64,000 nt of DNA, taken from contig BCIK01000026.1 in assembly GCA_039545295.1 (NCBI GenBank), positions 62,001-126,000 of the forward strand, in the 5' to 3' direction. Source of the DNA: Udeniomyces pyricola. Lineage: Eukaryota > Basidiomycota > Tremellomycetes > Cystofilobasidiales > Mrakiaceae. The notes below the pieces were generated by a model. It did no database searches. It had not been told where the DNA came from and was given only the letters and a program-made list of their open reading frames with translations. Position 1 is the stretch's first letter. Every line of letters starts with the position of its first letter. Of the stretch, positions 42,716 to 54,768 are shown one piece after another. A program made the translations under genes and the position numbers.

Positions 42716-45700
42716 TTACTTTGCACCAGCGACACCCGAGGGAACGACGTGAACAACGACGTCCTCTCCATCCTCATCCTTCACATACCTCTTCCCACCC
42801 ACTTCCGCCCCAGCCGCTTCCAATTTTTTCTGATTGAACTCTCCTCCTCCGGACCCGGGTGCATCTTCCGGATCGACAATCAATTGGGCTTCACCCATGA
42901 GCGACGTATCGAACCCGTGCTCTTCGAGGTAGAGCTTGAACGCGACGTTTTCGCGCTCCATGTAGTCGGGCGTGATATCGGGGATGAAGACGTAGATAAT
43001 CGCTGCAGAGACGAGGGCAAGAGCGGAGGCGATATAGATCGGGCCTGGACAGGATAGAAAACAAGAATGGATGTTTTCCCCGGAAGTCGGAAGACGAAAG
43101 TGGGCAAGGAAACCATGAAAGTGGGTCAGCAACAATGGATGAAGGACAAAGAACGTTCGTTCTTATCTACTTGTGTCTTGGAATGATGGATATGGCAAGG
43201 CTCTTGATGAACAGCGAGAAGAGCTATTGTTCAACGAACCGGTGCGGCCCGCGTAGGTATCCACTCCAAAGTCGGCAATGATGGGTTTGAAAGAGTACGA
43301 GCCAGCAAATGCTCCAACTACAGGGATGAGACAGCCCCAAAGGAACGATTATTTAGGCGAGAGGATAGGTGGAGGGGGAGGGTGGAGGGGGGAAGGGGGG
43401 GGGGGGGCGAAGAAGAAATCGGCAGGGAAACGATCATCTATCAGCAATTCTCTCATACGACTGGTCCTCTTTTCCCTTCCAGCCCATTCTCACGTACCTT
43501 TGCCAATCGCCGCTGCCAATCCGTAGAATTGGCCTCGAACCGCCGTCGGCCCAATCGCTTTCGTCGCGAGCAAGCCGAGGTTGTTGCCCGGTCCAAGCTC
43601 GCCGAACGAGAGGAAGAGACCGTACACGACACTAGAAATCGAGAAGAAAAGAAAATAAAGATGAAGAAGACATTAAACATTGATGGGAGTCAGAGGACGA
43701 TGAAGAATGGATTCGTATCGAGCACTCTAAAGAGATAACACAAAGAAACACAGGAGTGAAAAGGAGCAGAAATGACAGGGGAACTGACGCGAAAGCAGCA
43801 ATGTTGCCCGATCGAGTGAGAACGTTGTACGCGCCCGAGAGAATGAACCCGAAGATGGATTGAAGGACGAGTCCGAGAATCATGGTGTACTTTGGACCGA
43901 GTCTGATGAGCTCCACGCACACCCAAAAGATGAAGGAATCGAACGGTATTGAGTCAGAAATGAGCGTCATCAAAGGAAGGGTTTTCTTCACCAAGGACCT
44001 AATTGGACTAGCTACCAGAGAGGGTCTTCTTTGTCTCTCATTCCGCCATATGATTTACGTAATTCGAAGAGGAGAGAGAGAGAGAGGAAGGAAGCACTCA
44101 CCGGTCGCTGACAAAGAGCGCACCAACGATCGTCCCGGGCAAGTAGAAAAAGTTGACGAGGCAACCCCAACCAAGGGAGGTGTACAAGCTAAACGCAAAA
44201 GATTCAGACATCAACCAGGTGAAATAGGTTAGTCAGCGAGACAAGGAGGACGAAGAAAAATAAGAGATGTGATATACATATAAACGTATGAGGATGAATA
44301 AGGGGATCATGATCTGATCATCGGTTTGATAAAGGAATGAATAAATGACATGATGAAATCAAGGGTGTGGACTTACGTCGAATTGGGATCGGCAGTCTCG
44401 ATGATGATCGTCGAGTAAAGACCAAAAGGATACGTAATCCAATCATAACTGTAAAAAGCCATCGACGTGCCCATAGAAAAAGACGAGCACGAGCAAAGAT
44501 GTTGGGTCAGCTTCGAGATTCATATGTCTCTTCGTTCTTCGTTGAATTTCTGAGACGACCAGGATGCTTGGCACAACCGATGAGATAATGCTAGCAAAAT
44601 CGTTGAGACTACCAGATAGTTATCATAGCGACCAACTTACATGAACCAAGCTACGGAGATAGCAGTCAACCGAACCCAGTATCGCTTGAAAATAAGGCCG
44701 TATGGCGTCTTGGTCCGGTTGGTGTTATATTCTGTACCCAAGCAACCGACATGTTCCGTAGACAGATGAAAGAAGAAACAGAGATGAAGAAAGATAAAGG
44801 GGAGATCAGGAAAAGAAGTTAGGACTCGGACAGTGCGGTTGAGATTCGCGACGATGTATATAGCGTCATTACAGCCTGGTACAGAGAGACGTACGGAGAT
44901 ACTGCTTGGGCTCTTTCATCTTGAGGCGGAAGAAGAGGAGGATGAGAGGCCTAGAGGGCCCAGAAAAGAATTTGTAGAATGAACAAAGAGAAGGAAAATG
45001 TATGTTCAGAAACATCCAATTCAATTGCGTTGATACCCCTGACGATTCCTACTCATCAGAAAGAAAGAGCCAAAAAAAAAAACTCACGGCACACATCCCA
45101 AACCGAGGGTCATCCTCCAAACGATCCTGAGATGGTTCATGCCAAAGATCCACAGCAACACGAGCGGCACGAACGTCGCGACGACGAAGCCGAGGTCGAT
45201 CATGGAGTTGGACGCAAGGATGAAGAGCTTCTGTTGACGCTGCTTGGGGATATCGGGGTCTTCGGTGTTTTCAGAGCAGGCGACAGAGCCAGATGGGTAC
45301 CTGAAAGAGAGAGATCAAGGACAGTCAAAGTTGAGGCAAAACACCAGAGGACAAAGGAAACCGTATCAGGTGATCTGATGCTTATGACGTGTCCTTGAAA
45401 ATTTAAGAGGAACACTCACTCGGCTCCGATCCCAATACCCGTCAGAAACCGATAAGCGATCAACGCTTTGAGCATGCCTGGCACCGAACCGCTCGCTCCT
45501 TTCGCGCCCGCCGACAAAGCGGTGAAGACGAAGATGATAGCCGTCGCAATCAACATCCCACCTTTGCGGCCCCTGTTGTGTCGCCAAAGAACAAGAGGAG
45601 AAAAATTAAAGATAAGAGGGCAAACATGCCGTCAGCTGGGTCAGATGAATGGGGTACAGATCGGATGAGATGAAACAATCCCCTATGGTGATGAGGAGAC

Positions 45701-47013
45701 GTGAGAGTACGAAAGGTTGGCTGTTTACATTTTGTCGGACGTGTAGCCAAAGACGAGCATGCCGACAATCGTCCCCGCAAAGGCCATGCTCGAGAGAAGT
45801 TGACCATCTACCCGATGCATATATCAATGTTGATGTGTGGTGTCGTGGATGAAAGAAGAGAAAGAAAGAAAAGTGGTCAGACTGCTGATGAGTTGAGAGG
45901 GTATATAGATGGATTCCCACCGAAAGGATCCTGGCCAAGACGTCATGGTATGGATCATGGCGCAGCTAGAGGAGTACTGCTCGTGCTTACAGTTGTTAGA
46001 AGCGACTTCGTTTGGGTAAAGGTAAGAACCGAGGATGGTATTGACCGGACCTGATTAGATGACGGGCGATGTGACAGAGCAAACGAGGGACGGGGCATAC
46101 GATATACGTGGGTTGAGAGAAGAGTGAAGTTGAGGGATGATCGGATGAGACCGAAGAAATATCGAAATGACGCGCGCGAGTCGCGGTGTTGAGTTTGAAT
46201 GGGGAAAGAAGATGATGTCGAGTGTGGAGAGATGAAAAAAAAGGGAGGTCGAGGATAGAATGATGGTGGCATGAGACGGTCCGAGCGAGAGATAAGCAAT
46301 AGGGGTGTCGTGGGGTTATATCCGAAAGTATGAGGCAAAGAAGGGGAAGGGGAAGGAGAAGGGGGGAAGGGCATCAAAGAGAGTCAGTCACGCTGCCGCT
46401 CCATTATCCAAGACACGGCTCGACGCCGGATCGATAAGCGAGCCCATGAGAGACTGCACGAACCGATAGCTGCGTTCACATAGCCGTCTCTGTATATGGG
46501 TGAGAACGGAGGAGGATGGCGGTGATGATGACCATCGAGGTCACATGATGGATGAGCATGATGAAGATGGATGGACGATGACGATGCGGAAGCAAGACCG
46601 AAGGGGACGTCACTCAGAAGGAGACGAAGCAAGAAGGGTGCTCCAAGGAGAGGGGGGAGTGTGTCTTCCTTCCTTCGAGCTCCCTCATCATTCTCCCTCC
46701 GGCCGAATGACCCAGCTGCATGTCCTCCTCATCCCATCCGGCTCACCGTTACAGGTCTACGTACGAGAACAGGGCCGATCCACATGCTATGTTCCATTCC
46801 AACACACACCCACACATACACACAACAACAACCTAATCAGTCTCATCTCTCCGCATCATAGCTAGTTCGGGCGATCATCATTCATGCCAACGCACCAAAC
46901 ACAAGTCCGACCTTGGACAGTCCCGTCGTCTGCTTGACGGAGCTGTTTGGCTGGGTCGAATCGTCTTGGCTGTCCTCGGTCTTGGCGTTACGGCGACGAG
47001 ATAAGAAACCCAT
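42716..47013 (-). CDS. GIT1: MFS glycerophosphodiester/phosphate transporter, GIT1-like
   Basis: Git1-type permeases import glycerophosphoinositol and related phosphodiesters, used as phosphate and inositol sources, by proton symport. The 5' end is finely divided: exon 1 47013-46896 ([18 protein letters not shown], ending KVGLVF), exon 2 46786-46765 (22 nt, ALFS), exon 3 46489-46464 (26 nt, DGYVNAAIG), then [20 protein letters not shown]. Further family signatures are [15 protein letters not shown] (MFS loop 2-3), [84 protein letters not shown] and [19 protein letters not shown]. It ends GVAGAK at 42716. About 12 exons and 12 expected spans. The closest recognised relative is Git1; substrate preference among phosphodiesters and phosphate is not determined. 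Confidence 0.88.
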
Positions 47014-48373
47014 CGTACTGCGTGATTGAATATTGATGGCTGGATATTTCTTGGGCTGGTAACTGGTACGAGTAGTCAAAGTTGGGTGGGGGTCGGCGTG
47101 CGTGATATGAGTCGGTAATTAGGATGGTCGATGAGATGTATAAAACGCAGAGGTGTTGGGAAGAAGAATGCAGTCGTCCAGGTTTCAGAAGAGGAGAATT
47201 AAACGTCGGCCAGCCGGCGAACGGTCAAAAGATCGATTGCATGCATGATCAACCCCACTCAATTTGCCACTCTTCGCGATTATCCGTTTCCCCCGCATGT
47301 ATATATATAGTCATCCATCAGGGCATCTTCTCCATCGTTTGTTTCGGTATCCGAACTGACATACCCATGTTTAACATGGATTTCAGTTGTCGTCGAGCAT
47401 GCACGTTGATCATTAAGATCGCAGGCATATCATGCATGAATCTGCAGCCTGCGCGCGACGTGAGTCGACGTACGTAAAACCGACACGATGTGTATCGACC
47501 TCTATGTGATGTGCGTACCAACTCAATGCGTACTCAATGCGAGTTGCAGTCATGATTTCTTTGCAGATCATCGTGCATGATCAGCACGTTCGTCGCGCCG
47601 CGTGGTTCATAAACGGTGCGCCGTATAAACGTACGCATATATATACGCGTACGGATCCCGTGCATATATATGGGTACACGTGCTGCACGTATGATCCTAA
47701 GCACATGAAGTGCGAGATCGATCCGATACATATGTACTTCATCCTTAGGGCGAACGATATGATACATGAATGGTGATCGATCGATGATCTGTAAAGTACG
47801 TTCAGGGTTAGCACACATGATCCATCAGCACTCAACCATGATCAATGTCTGCACAAAGAGATATCAAGTAGTGATGCACCAAACAGGACCATATCTGATC
47901 AGATCTGCCAGTGATCAATATATATTTATTCTACAAGGTTAATGCTTACACAACATTTACAACAGCGAGCCTAGACTCCGGCCGGCTATCGATCACGCGC
48001 CGAGCCGCATCCGAAGTTAGAACTCGAGAGAAGAAGGCTTGGCATGGCTAAACTTGTCTTCCGCACCCATTTGTTCCGTTGCCTTGAGAATGCTTGACAC
48101 ACCATTCAATAATAGCACAATCTTTCGGTTGACTAATGGAACTAGGCTGTGCGTTAATCCGCAGAGAGACAGAGTCATGAGTTCCATATGCGGGTAGGGG
48201 ACATCCTATCAAGGTACAGTGTTACAACTAAAGCTCTTCAGACAGGATGATAATCTGAAGAGGAGAAAAAAAAAAAAGTAGAAAAAAAAAGACAAGACAC
48301 CAAACAAAAAAAGCAAAAGACCAACAGCTAGTGATACTCTCTCCTCCCTTTTATAACCTCATCAAGACAACCG
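47014..48373. promoter_or_regulatory. GIT1-like gene upstream region
   Basis: About 1.36 kb of non-coding DNA lies upstream of the GIT1-like gene and downstream of the Q/S-rich gene. It is dense in palindromic words (GCATGCATG, GATCGATC, ACGCGTACG) and includes TATATATATA at 47300-47308 and CACGTG at 47677-47682 followed by GCACGT. Poly-A runs at about 48267-48310 belong to the Q/S-rich gene's 3' side. Frames of up to 95 codons here lack any family feature. Confidence 0.4.
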
Positions 48374-49617
48374 TCATTCCTCATCCTCGTCGTCCCTGCT
48401 ACCACCTCTCATGAAACTCTCCTTCTCCCTCGAGATGCGTGACGGAGGAGAGACCCCCAAGAGATCGCTAACCATCATCCGGTTGCTACCGGCAATGCCC
48501 CTGCCGAGAGGTGAGGCACTCCCGTCCGCTTCCACAGGACTGGACGGCGACGGCGGTGAGGTTTTGACCGAACCCGTCGTGGTCGACATTATCGGCGACA
48601 AAGTGGGATTGGGAACGACCAGAGGAGTGGGAGGAGTCGAACCGGAAGCTCGGGCGGCTCGCTTGGCGAGAAGTGTCGAGTTGATTTGGGCCATGGCGAC
48701 CGAGCGGAATTGGCGAACTTCTCCCGACGACGTCATGGAAGGTTTAGATGAAGTGTTGGAAGTCGACGTGATAGGTGGGGGAGAGGAGCGGCTTAGTGCA
48801 GCGGTAGAAGCGGCAGGGGAATATGGGTGGTAACGCGAGGACGAAGAGGATGAGGCCGTCATGGAAGATGATGATGACAATGAGGGAGATCGTTCGCTGG
48901 CACTGCTTCGGCGCGAAGCTGATTCAGAAGCCGTCGACTTGGCCGAGGGTGAGGTTGGAACGGGCGAAGGAAGTGGCCGTTGAGCAAGATAAGCTTGTTG
49001 CTGCTGCTGCTGCTGGGCGAGGAGGGAGGATGGGTGTTGTTGGTTGTGAGGAGAGTGGGAGGAGGTCGCGTGATGCTGGGCGGCATGTGAAGAGGAGGAC
49101 GCTGCGTTGAAAGCAAAAGCGTATTGCTGCTGAAGTAGGAAGAGTTGAGATTGGTACGCAAGCTGAGAAGCGAGTCGTTCTGTGTGGAACAAGAAAAAAG
49201 AGAGAGAAAAAAAAAGGAAGAGAAGCAAAGAGAGAACCAATCCATTCCGTCAGCCAGGCATGCCAAAATAGAAAGGGAAAGGGGGGGCTTTTTCGCCAAG
49301 GATCGGCAAGCTCTCTTGTGTGAAACGCCATGGCGCTTGCCCCCAAGAACGAGAGCGAGAGCGATAGATGGCGTCGACTCACCTTCTTCTGCACGCTTTG
49401 CCCCAAGGATAGCAAGAAGGAGGTCTCTATCTCCTCCGCCGTCCTTGCTGAAAGCCGAGAGGATGTCGACGAGTGAAGGCGGCGGAAGCGACGAGGAGGC
49501 ATTGGCAGTCGACGGATTTGGCGTCGGGCAAGGGGGAGGCGCAGCAACTGGACTGCAAGGGATGTCTGTCCTCGGGCTCGTCTCGAAGGGGATGGCGTTG
49601 GGTCGGTTCATGAACAT
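48374..49617 (-). CDS. Q/S-rich low-complexity protein, unrecognised
   Basis: Start at 49617 (MFMNRPNAIPFETS), stop at 48374. Two exons join in phase 1 (donor GTGAGT after AKRAEE, acceptor before RLASQLAY). The one ordered element spans the junction: SLVDILSAFSKDGG, then RDLLLAILGAKRAEE and RLASQLAYQSQLFLLQQQYA, a predicted amphipathic helix or coiled coil. The rest is His/Gln/Ser/Pro-rich, with a polyglutamine run (seven Gln) and poly-Ser blocks. It ends in an acidic tail, SRDDEDEE. Possible phosphorylation-type motifs (SPxxR, PSRxS) are common. The composition resembles fungal transcription co-regulators or P-body proteins, but I do not recognise the family and assign no function. In-frame ATGs lie at 49617 and 49611. 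Confidence 0.7.
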
Positions 49618-51437
49618 GATGAAGGATGACTTGATAGAGAATGGAAAGGTGGCTGATGGAGGTCGAGGACAAGAAAAGAATGCCAGGAGGAGAGAAAACC
49701 CAAAGGAATCTCTTAACGCCAAGCCTGCAGTCTGCCAAGACAAAGTATTATAAGAAACGTCCTCTGCCCTTTGGCTATGTTTTTTTTGGGCCTTGTACAA
49801 TACATGTGGGAGGAAGGCACGAATAGCTGCTGACATACGTGAGAGACTGAACTAGTAGCCAGAGACATATGGTCATCATCATCAGGTGACGAAAGAGATG
49901 AAGTGGCATGAAGACATGATAGCCGTAGAAGGTCGGAAGATCATGGTGGATGTGCGAGATAGCTGGAGGAGGAGGCTGCGCGCGCGATTATTATCTCCTC
50001 ATGATCTGTGTCGATGACGATGGGGCCGACGAGATATACATAAAAATGGCCTCTTTTTTTTCTAGGCTGCTAAATGGCCGATCGACGTTTCCAGGCTGCA
50101 TTTAGACATCATCCATTCATCGAACGTACGTGTATACGAACCCCCCGGCCCCATCTGGGTGCACATGCATGCATGCATGTACTCGTCATGACACGACAGC
50201 ATGGCTCTCGGCTAACATCCTTTGTTTATTAATCAATCTTCTCACCACACTCCTAGCTGACTTATTCTGCACGCCGGCAGCCGGGTCATCTGCAACACAA
50301 TCTTGATGATATATCAAGTCGCGTATCGATCGATCTCTCTTGCAAACGCGCACTCAAAGTTTCGCTTCAACTTCCACCGACCCCATAGATCTATTTCGCC
50401 ATGACGTCGAAGTGATTTCCCCCCGACACAGCCCCTTGTTTGTATGCAACCAACCATCTATAGCGAACGCGTATATCGGCTTAGGAAGGGACGTTGCGCA
50501 ATTCCTGCCAATCGCGTTGAATTTGGCTTCTGGCCTGGACTTCCTTGGCTGCATTGACTGAAGGAAGCTGGGCGGCGGCCGGGCACGGGTCTGTGATCTG
50601 ACAGCACGCGTGATGTATATATACATATGACGCCAGTCTGCTGCCAAGTACTAATGTGAAGTATCGGAGTGATAGCAGGTGTGAGTGTATTTATATATAA
50701 TATCGCGAGTCGATTGACACACACCAGTTCAGTACTCAGTGTCGACGACGTCGCGATTGGCACAGTCTTTCCGTATCACCCCCGCGTACGGCCTAGGCCT
50801 AAGCCGCTACATGACCCGTAGCGTATATCGAGTGTGACATGCGCTGTATGAGGAACGAGGATAAATATCAAAGCGCGATACCGACCGAAAGATTGAGAGA
50901 GAGACGTTGAAGATAGACTGAGTCGTCGAGGCCTGTAGAGGATATATATATATGATCATGCCGAGGTACGTTTATACGCGTCGACGGGTTTACATGCGAT
51001 ACCTTAACAGGAAAATATTGAAGAAAGTCCAGATGGATGATAGACTTGGAGGTGGGATAAGCGAATAGCATGGGACGTCGAGGAGATGATTGGGTGAATG
51101 GGAGGTGGATTGATCCAGCGCAAATCGCTGGAAGCAAGAGAACGACGAACGATCATGAACAAGAATGTGGATGAGGAGGAGGAAATGAAGAGTGTATTGA
51201 AGTTGGGGGTTGTGAATGCTCTGGGCGCGATGAAGGGTCGGATAATGTTGAAAGAGTGAGCTAGGAAGGGTGGAGGGAATCAAGAGAGAGAATACGTGAT
51301 GAAGTTTGGAAGGACAGTATAAGAAGAAGAAAAAACGAGGGCCAGGTGTCTGTCATCCATCTTGACCAATTCCTCACTATGCGGTCACTCCTGGAAATGC
51401 ATGCAAAGGATTTCGCAAGTCGTGTTTGAGTCTCTTC
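49618..51437. promoter_or_regulatory. Long spacer upstream of the Q/S-rich gene
   Basis: This 1.8-kb region holds the promoter of the Q/S-rich gene and the 3' side of the uridine kinase gene. It contains four overlapping CATG steps at 50165-50180, TATATATATA at 50943-50952 and several ATCGATCGATC words near 50325-50337. Frames of up to 97 codons on the minus strand (50868-51283) show no conserved feature. Confidence 0.4.
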
Positions 51438-54418
51438 CTAAACCGTGTAGTATCGATCGCCGATATCGCCGAATCCCTCCCTGACAACCCACTCCTTGAC
51501 ATTCTCAACGACTTCTCCTTCGTCTCCTCCCTCTTCCCTCTGCTTCCCAGCCGTCGTGGAGACTCGCCTCGATTTACCACCCGTCGACGAAGATGACAAT
51601 GAGCCCTTGTGTGTCACTTGCTCCAACCCATGCGCGACGGTCGAGGTGACGATCCGGATCTGAGGGAACGCCCGGTGGATTACGTGCAGGGCCTGTGGCG
51701 TCGCGATGAATGTGAGGAAAAGGATCTGAGATTCGGGAACGTGGTGATCGATCAAAACTCGAATCGCCACTGACGAGAGGGAGAAGTCCAGGTGAGATAA
51801 GGAACAGAGAGCGGGAAATCAACCAGAGATCAATGATGAGAGCCGAGCTTGTGTCGAATCCTTTCCTGAAGTCAAACAAAGCGATAACATGACTCACTGA
51901 GAGCACTAGCGCCCGTTCCCATCTGACTGTCCAACAACAGCACCCATGCCTTTGACGCGAGTGTCTTGGATTTCAATGGTGAAGGCAGCGATGCGTTGTA
52001 TAAGAGGGGTTCTTGCGTTGTTTGATCAATCTATTCTCAAAAAGGAAAGCACACAGACGGACACAAGGAACGTCAGTGATGATGTGAGATTGGGTTTGGG
52101 GTGTATCGTGATGATGAGAGAGATTGATGATAAGATGACCGGACCTGGATCAGAAGGGATCCAAGACGAGCGTCGAGGATGGCGCGACGAAGGCCCTTTT
52201 CTAGAGGTCCACCGCTGATAGATCAAGTGATTAGACCAAAGATTAATGGACGTCACGGTGAGACGATTCAAGCATGTGAGACAGGTGCGGATCCCGATTC
52301 AAGCATGATGACAAATTTCGGACAATGTAAAAGCGGCAACGCATTCAGTATGATGGGTTGAGCGCCGAATCAAGAAAACAACGGGATACGACTGACGATC
52401 TGGCGACGGACACGCCGACGACGTTCTCCTTCTCAACGCGACTGTCGACCCCAACGACTTCCTCCCCTAGCGGCGTCACGACCCGTCTTTCCTCATACGG
52501 TAGCAAGCCAAGAGCCCGCTCGACGATGAGCGTCGAGAGCCGATCGGACGAGGCAATGAATTCTTCGCGGTCAGTCGTGTGGGAGTGTAGGGTTGTAAGA
52601 AGGGCTTGGACGCCGGGCGTGGAGGGAAGGAGAATGAGGTTGGAAGGTGGAGGAAGTGGAGGAGTCGTTTCAGTAGTGACCGCCGACGCGGACGACGGGA
52701 AGACAGACGACAGCTTGGACCGAAACTTGACGGATCGCTCGGCGAGTTGTCGTCGAATGTGAGTGACGATGAGGTCGGTCGCGACGGAGTTTTGCGAGTG
52801 CGAGGGAACGATGATGTCGGCGTGCCGGGATGAGGGAAGGACAAAGGTATCGTACGAAGGCTTGACGAAGCTAGATCCGAAAGAGTTTGAGACGGATGCG
52901 AAAGAGATGCGAAATCAAGTAGAATCAGCTAGGATGTGCAAGATGTAATCGCTCGGAAGCGCTACGCAGCGTGAAAGCTCAACCTGCAACATACCGCAGG
53001 TATTGATCAATGACACCGAGCACATCACGACCTCGTTCTTGCGTATCTCGTCGAATCCGCCGAGCGAGCATGAGGTCCGTGTCGCAGTTGACAAAAACCT
53101 TGAGGTCAAACAAGTCACGCAGGTTTGGGTCTTGGAGGGCTGTCATCGGCAATCGTGGTCAGAAACAAAGATTAGGAGATAGCCGATAGATAGCAAGAAC
53201 ATGCGTCTCGAGTCGGGCGCTGTTTGTGTGTTGACCGAACAGAATTTGATGCAGAGGAACGTACCGAGGATGCCTTCAACAATAATAACGCTAGCACCAT
53301 AGATGTACTGGGTCTCTTCTAATCGCTGATGTTCGACGAACGAGTAGATGGCTAAAGAGGTCGCAAGTCAGTTGGAGCTCGCTCACCGTCATGTCCCCTC
53401 TGGTGTCAGCGTGTTGGCAGCTCTCTCGATGCTACTCACGAACTTCAGCACTCTTTCCCGCCCTCAACTCCTCCAAAACTTTACGGAACAACTCGAAATC
53501 AATCGCATTGGGATGATCAAAATCGAGCTCGTTGGCATGTGCGAGCGCGAGTTCCTCGGCGTTGTGGGCATGGTAGAAGGAGTCTTGGGAGAGGATGAGG
53601 ACTTGGTTCTGGGAAATATGAGAAAGGTGCTTGAGGAGAGATTGGGCAAGAGAGGTCTGTGAAGCCGGAGTTGACCGAGATGAGAATCGGTGGTGGATAG
53701 ATGGAGAAAACACAGAGAAAGCAGAAAGATCAAGACGGCTTAGCAGGATGTTTGGTTTGCAAGTCCGGAGTGCAAGCCAAGGTGCCTGGGTCTGCGGCAG
53801 GAGAAAAACCGTCGCCCTTAACAACACACGACTCATCACGATGAAGAACACTGTGTGATGTGGTCATTTCTCATCGAGCACTTGTGATGAAGCTTAAACG
53901 TGAGATGACTGGGAAACAGGGGACCCGGCAAGATCTGACCCGACCCCTCCGATGTCTGACGCTAATCTTTCCCTGACGGGATCTCTCCGTCGTGGAGAGG
54001 TTGGCTCGCTTTCGCGACCAAACGCTTACTCAAAGCAATAGAACTGACAGAAGGTACACACCTTGCCCGAGGCACTACCACCAGCGACGCCAATGACGTA
54101 ACACTGCCTGGCCTGGCCGGTCTCATGATCGAACCAAGGCGGCCTACCAAAGCAGGACTTGCCGATGATGACCTTTTTCCCGCCGGTGCCCTTGCGGTCG
54201 GTGACCTGACGCGGAGCGGCCGCGTTCTGGGTGAGAGCGGGCGAGTTGAGGCCTGAAGCTTGAGGCGTCGGTATGTGAGTCGTCGCGGAGGCCGGGTGAG
54301 AGGACGGGGAGGTGAGCTGGGGAAGGTTGAGCGAGGAAGGCGTTGGCGAGGGAATGTAGGGATGCGCGTCAGGCGATTGAAGCAGCGAGGCGAGGGATGC
54401 TGGTTTGGGGGAGTGCAT
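51438..54418 (-). CDS. URK1: Uridine kinase with C-terminal UPRT-like domain
   Basis: Uridine/cytidine kinase phosphorylates uridine and cytidine in pyrimidine salvage. Fungal and animal long forms carry a degenerate uracil phosphoribosyltransferase-like domain at the C-terminus. A Ser/Pro-rich leader starts at 54418 (MHSPKPASLASLLQSP). The kinase shows RQCYVIGVAGGSASGK (P-loop) followed by TSLAQSLLKHL, LILSQDSFYHAHN (conserved DSFY), HANELDFDHPNAIDF, VIIVEGILALQDP, LKVFVDCDTDLMLARRIRRD, ERGRDVLGVIDQYLRYVKP and ADIIVPS. The UPRT-like part shows LEKGLRRAILDARLGSLLIQ, WVLLLDSQMGTGASAL, MAIRVLIDHHVPESQILFLT, ALHVIHRAFPQIRIVTSTVA and GDIGDRYYTV at the stop (51438). Length and order match fungal Urk1. 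A non-conserved Ser/Thr linker interrupts the middle. Upstream coding sequence before 54418 is possible but not needed. Confidence 0.92.
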
Positions 54419-54768
54419 GGCGGAGGATATATGGGAGGGAGCGGAAGGGAGTTGAGGATGGGCCGGATGATCTGATAGCAAGTTGAAGGTAGGGGAGAAG
54501 GACGACTGCTATAAGTTTGTAGGAACTGCAAGTAATGTCATGATCAGGCGGGCAACTTTAGTCAATTATTTGCATCTTGCCTCGGTCAAGGCTGTGCACA
54601 TCGCCCGGTTACTCACCCTCGACCGAAATCAACCGCGCCTGGGCACAATTATATACAATCGAACAATCACGATGATCACAATGAATATATACGTACCATT
54701 CCCCATCCATCCATCCATCCATCCATCCAAACAGTCCATCATCTCATATATTGCCTGGAAGAGTCACC
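54419..54768. promoter_or_regulatory. Compact divergent promoter URK1/ARL3
   Basis: Only about 350 bases separate the starts of two divergent genes. A CCAT tandem run (seven to eight ATCC units) lies at about 54702-54728, immediately before the GTPase start. An A/T-rich patch, ATATATACGTACC, lies at 54686-54698. Confidence 0.5.

Noticed and set aside
47124..47835. Frames of 67-117 codons on both strands upstream of the GIT1-like gene
   Set aside because: They result from palindrome-rich DNA, which gives mirrored frames on both strands; no protein family signal.
48411..48833. 140-codon plus-strand frame
   Set aside because: It is antisense to the Q/S-rich gene and arises from its biased codons.
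50868..51283. Overlapping minus-strand frames of 89 and 97 codons
   Set aside because: No conserved features, no splice partners, and they lie in a spacer with repeated TATA and GATC words.
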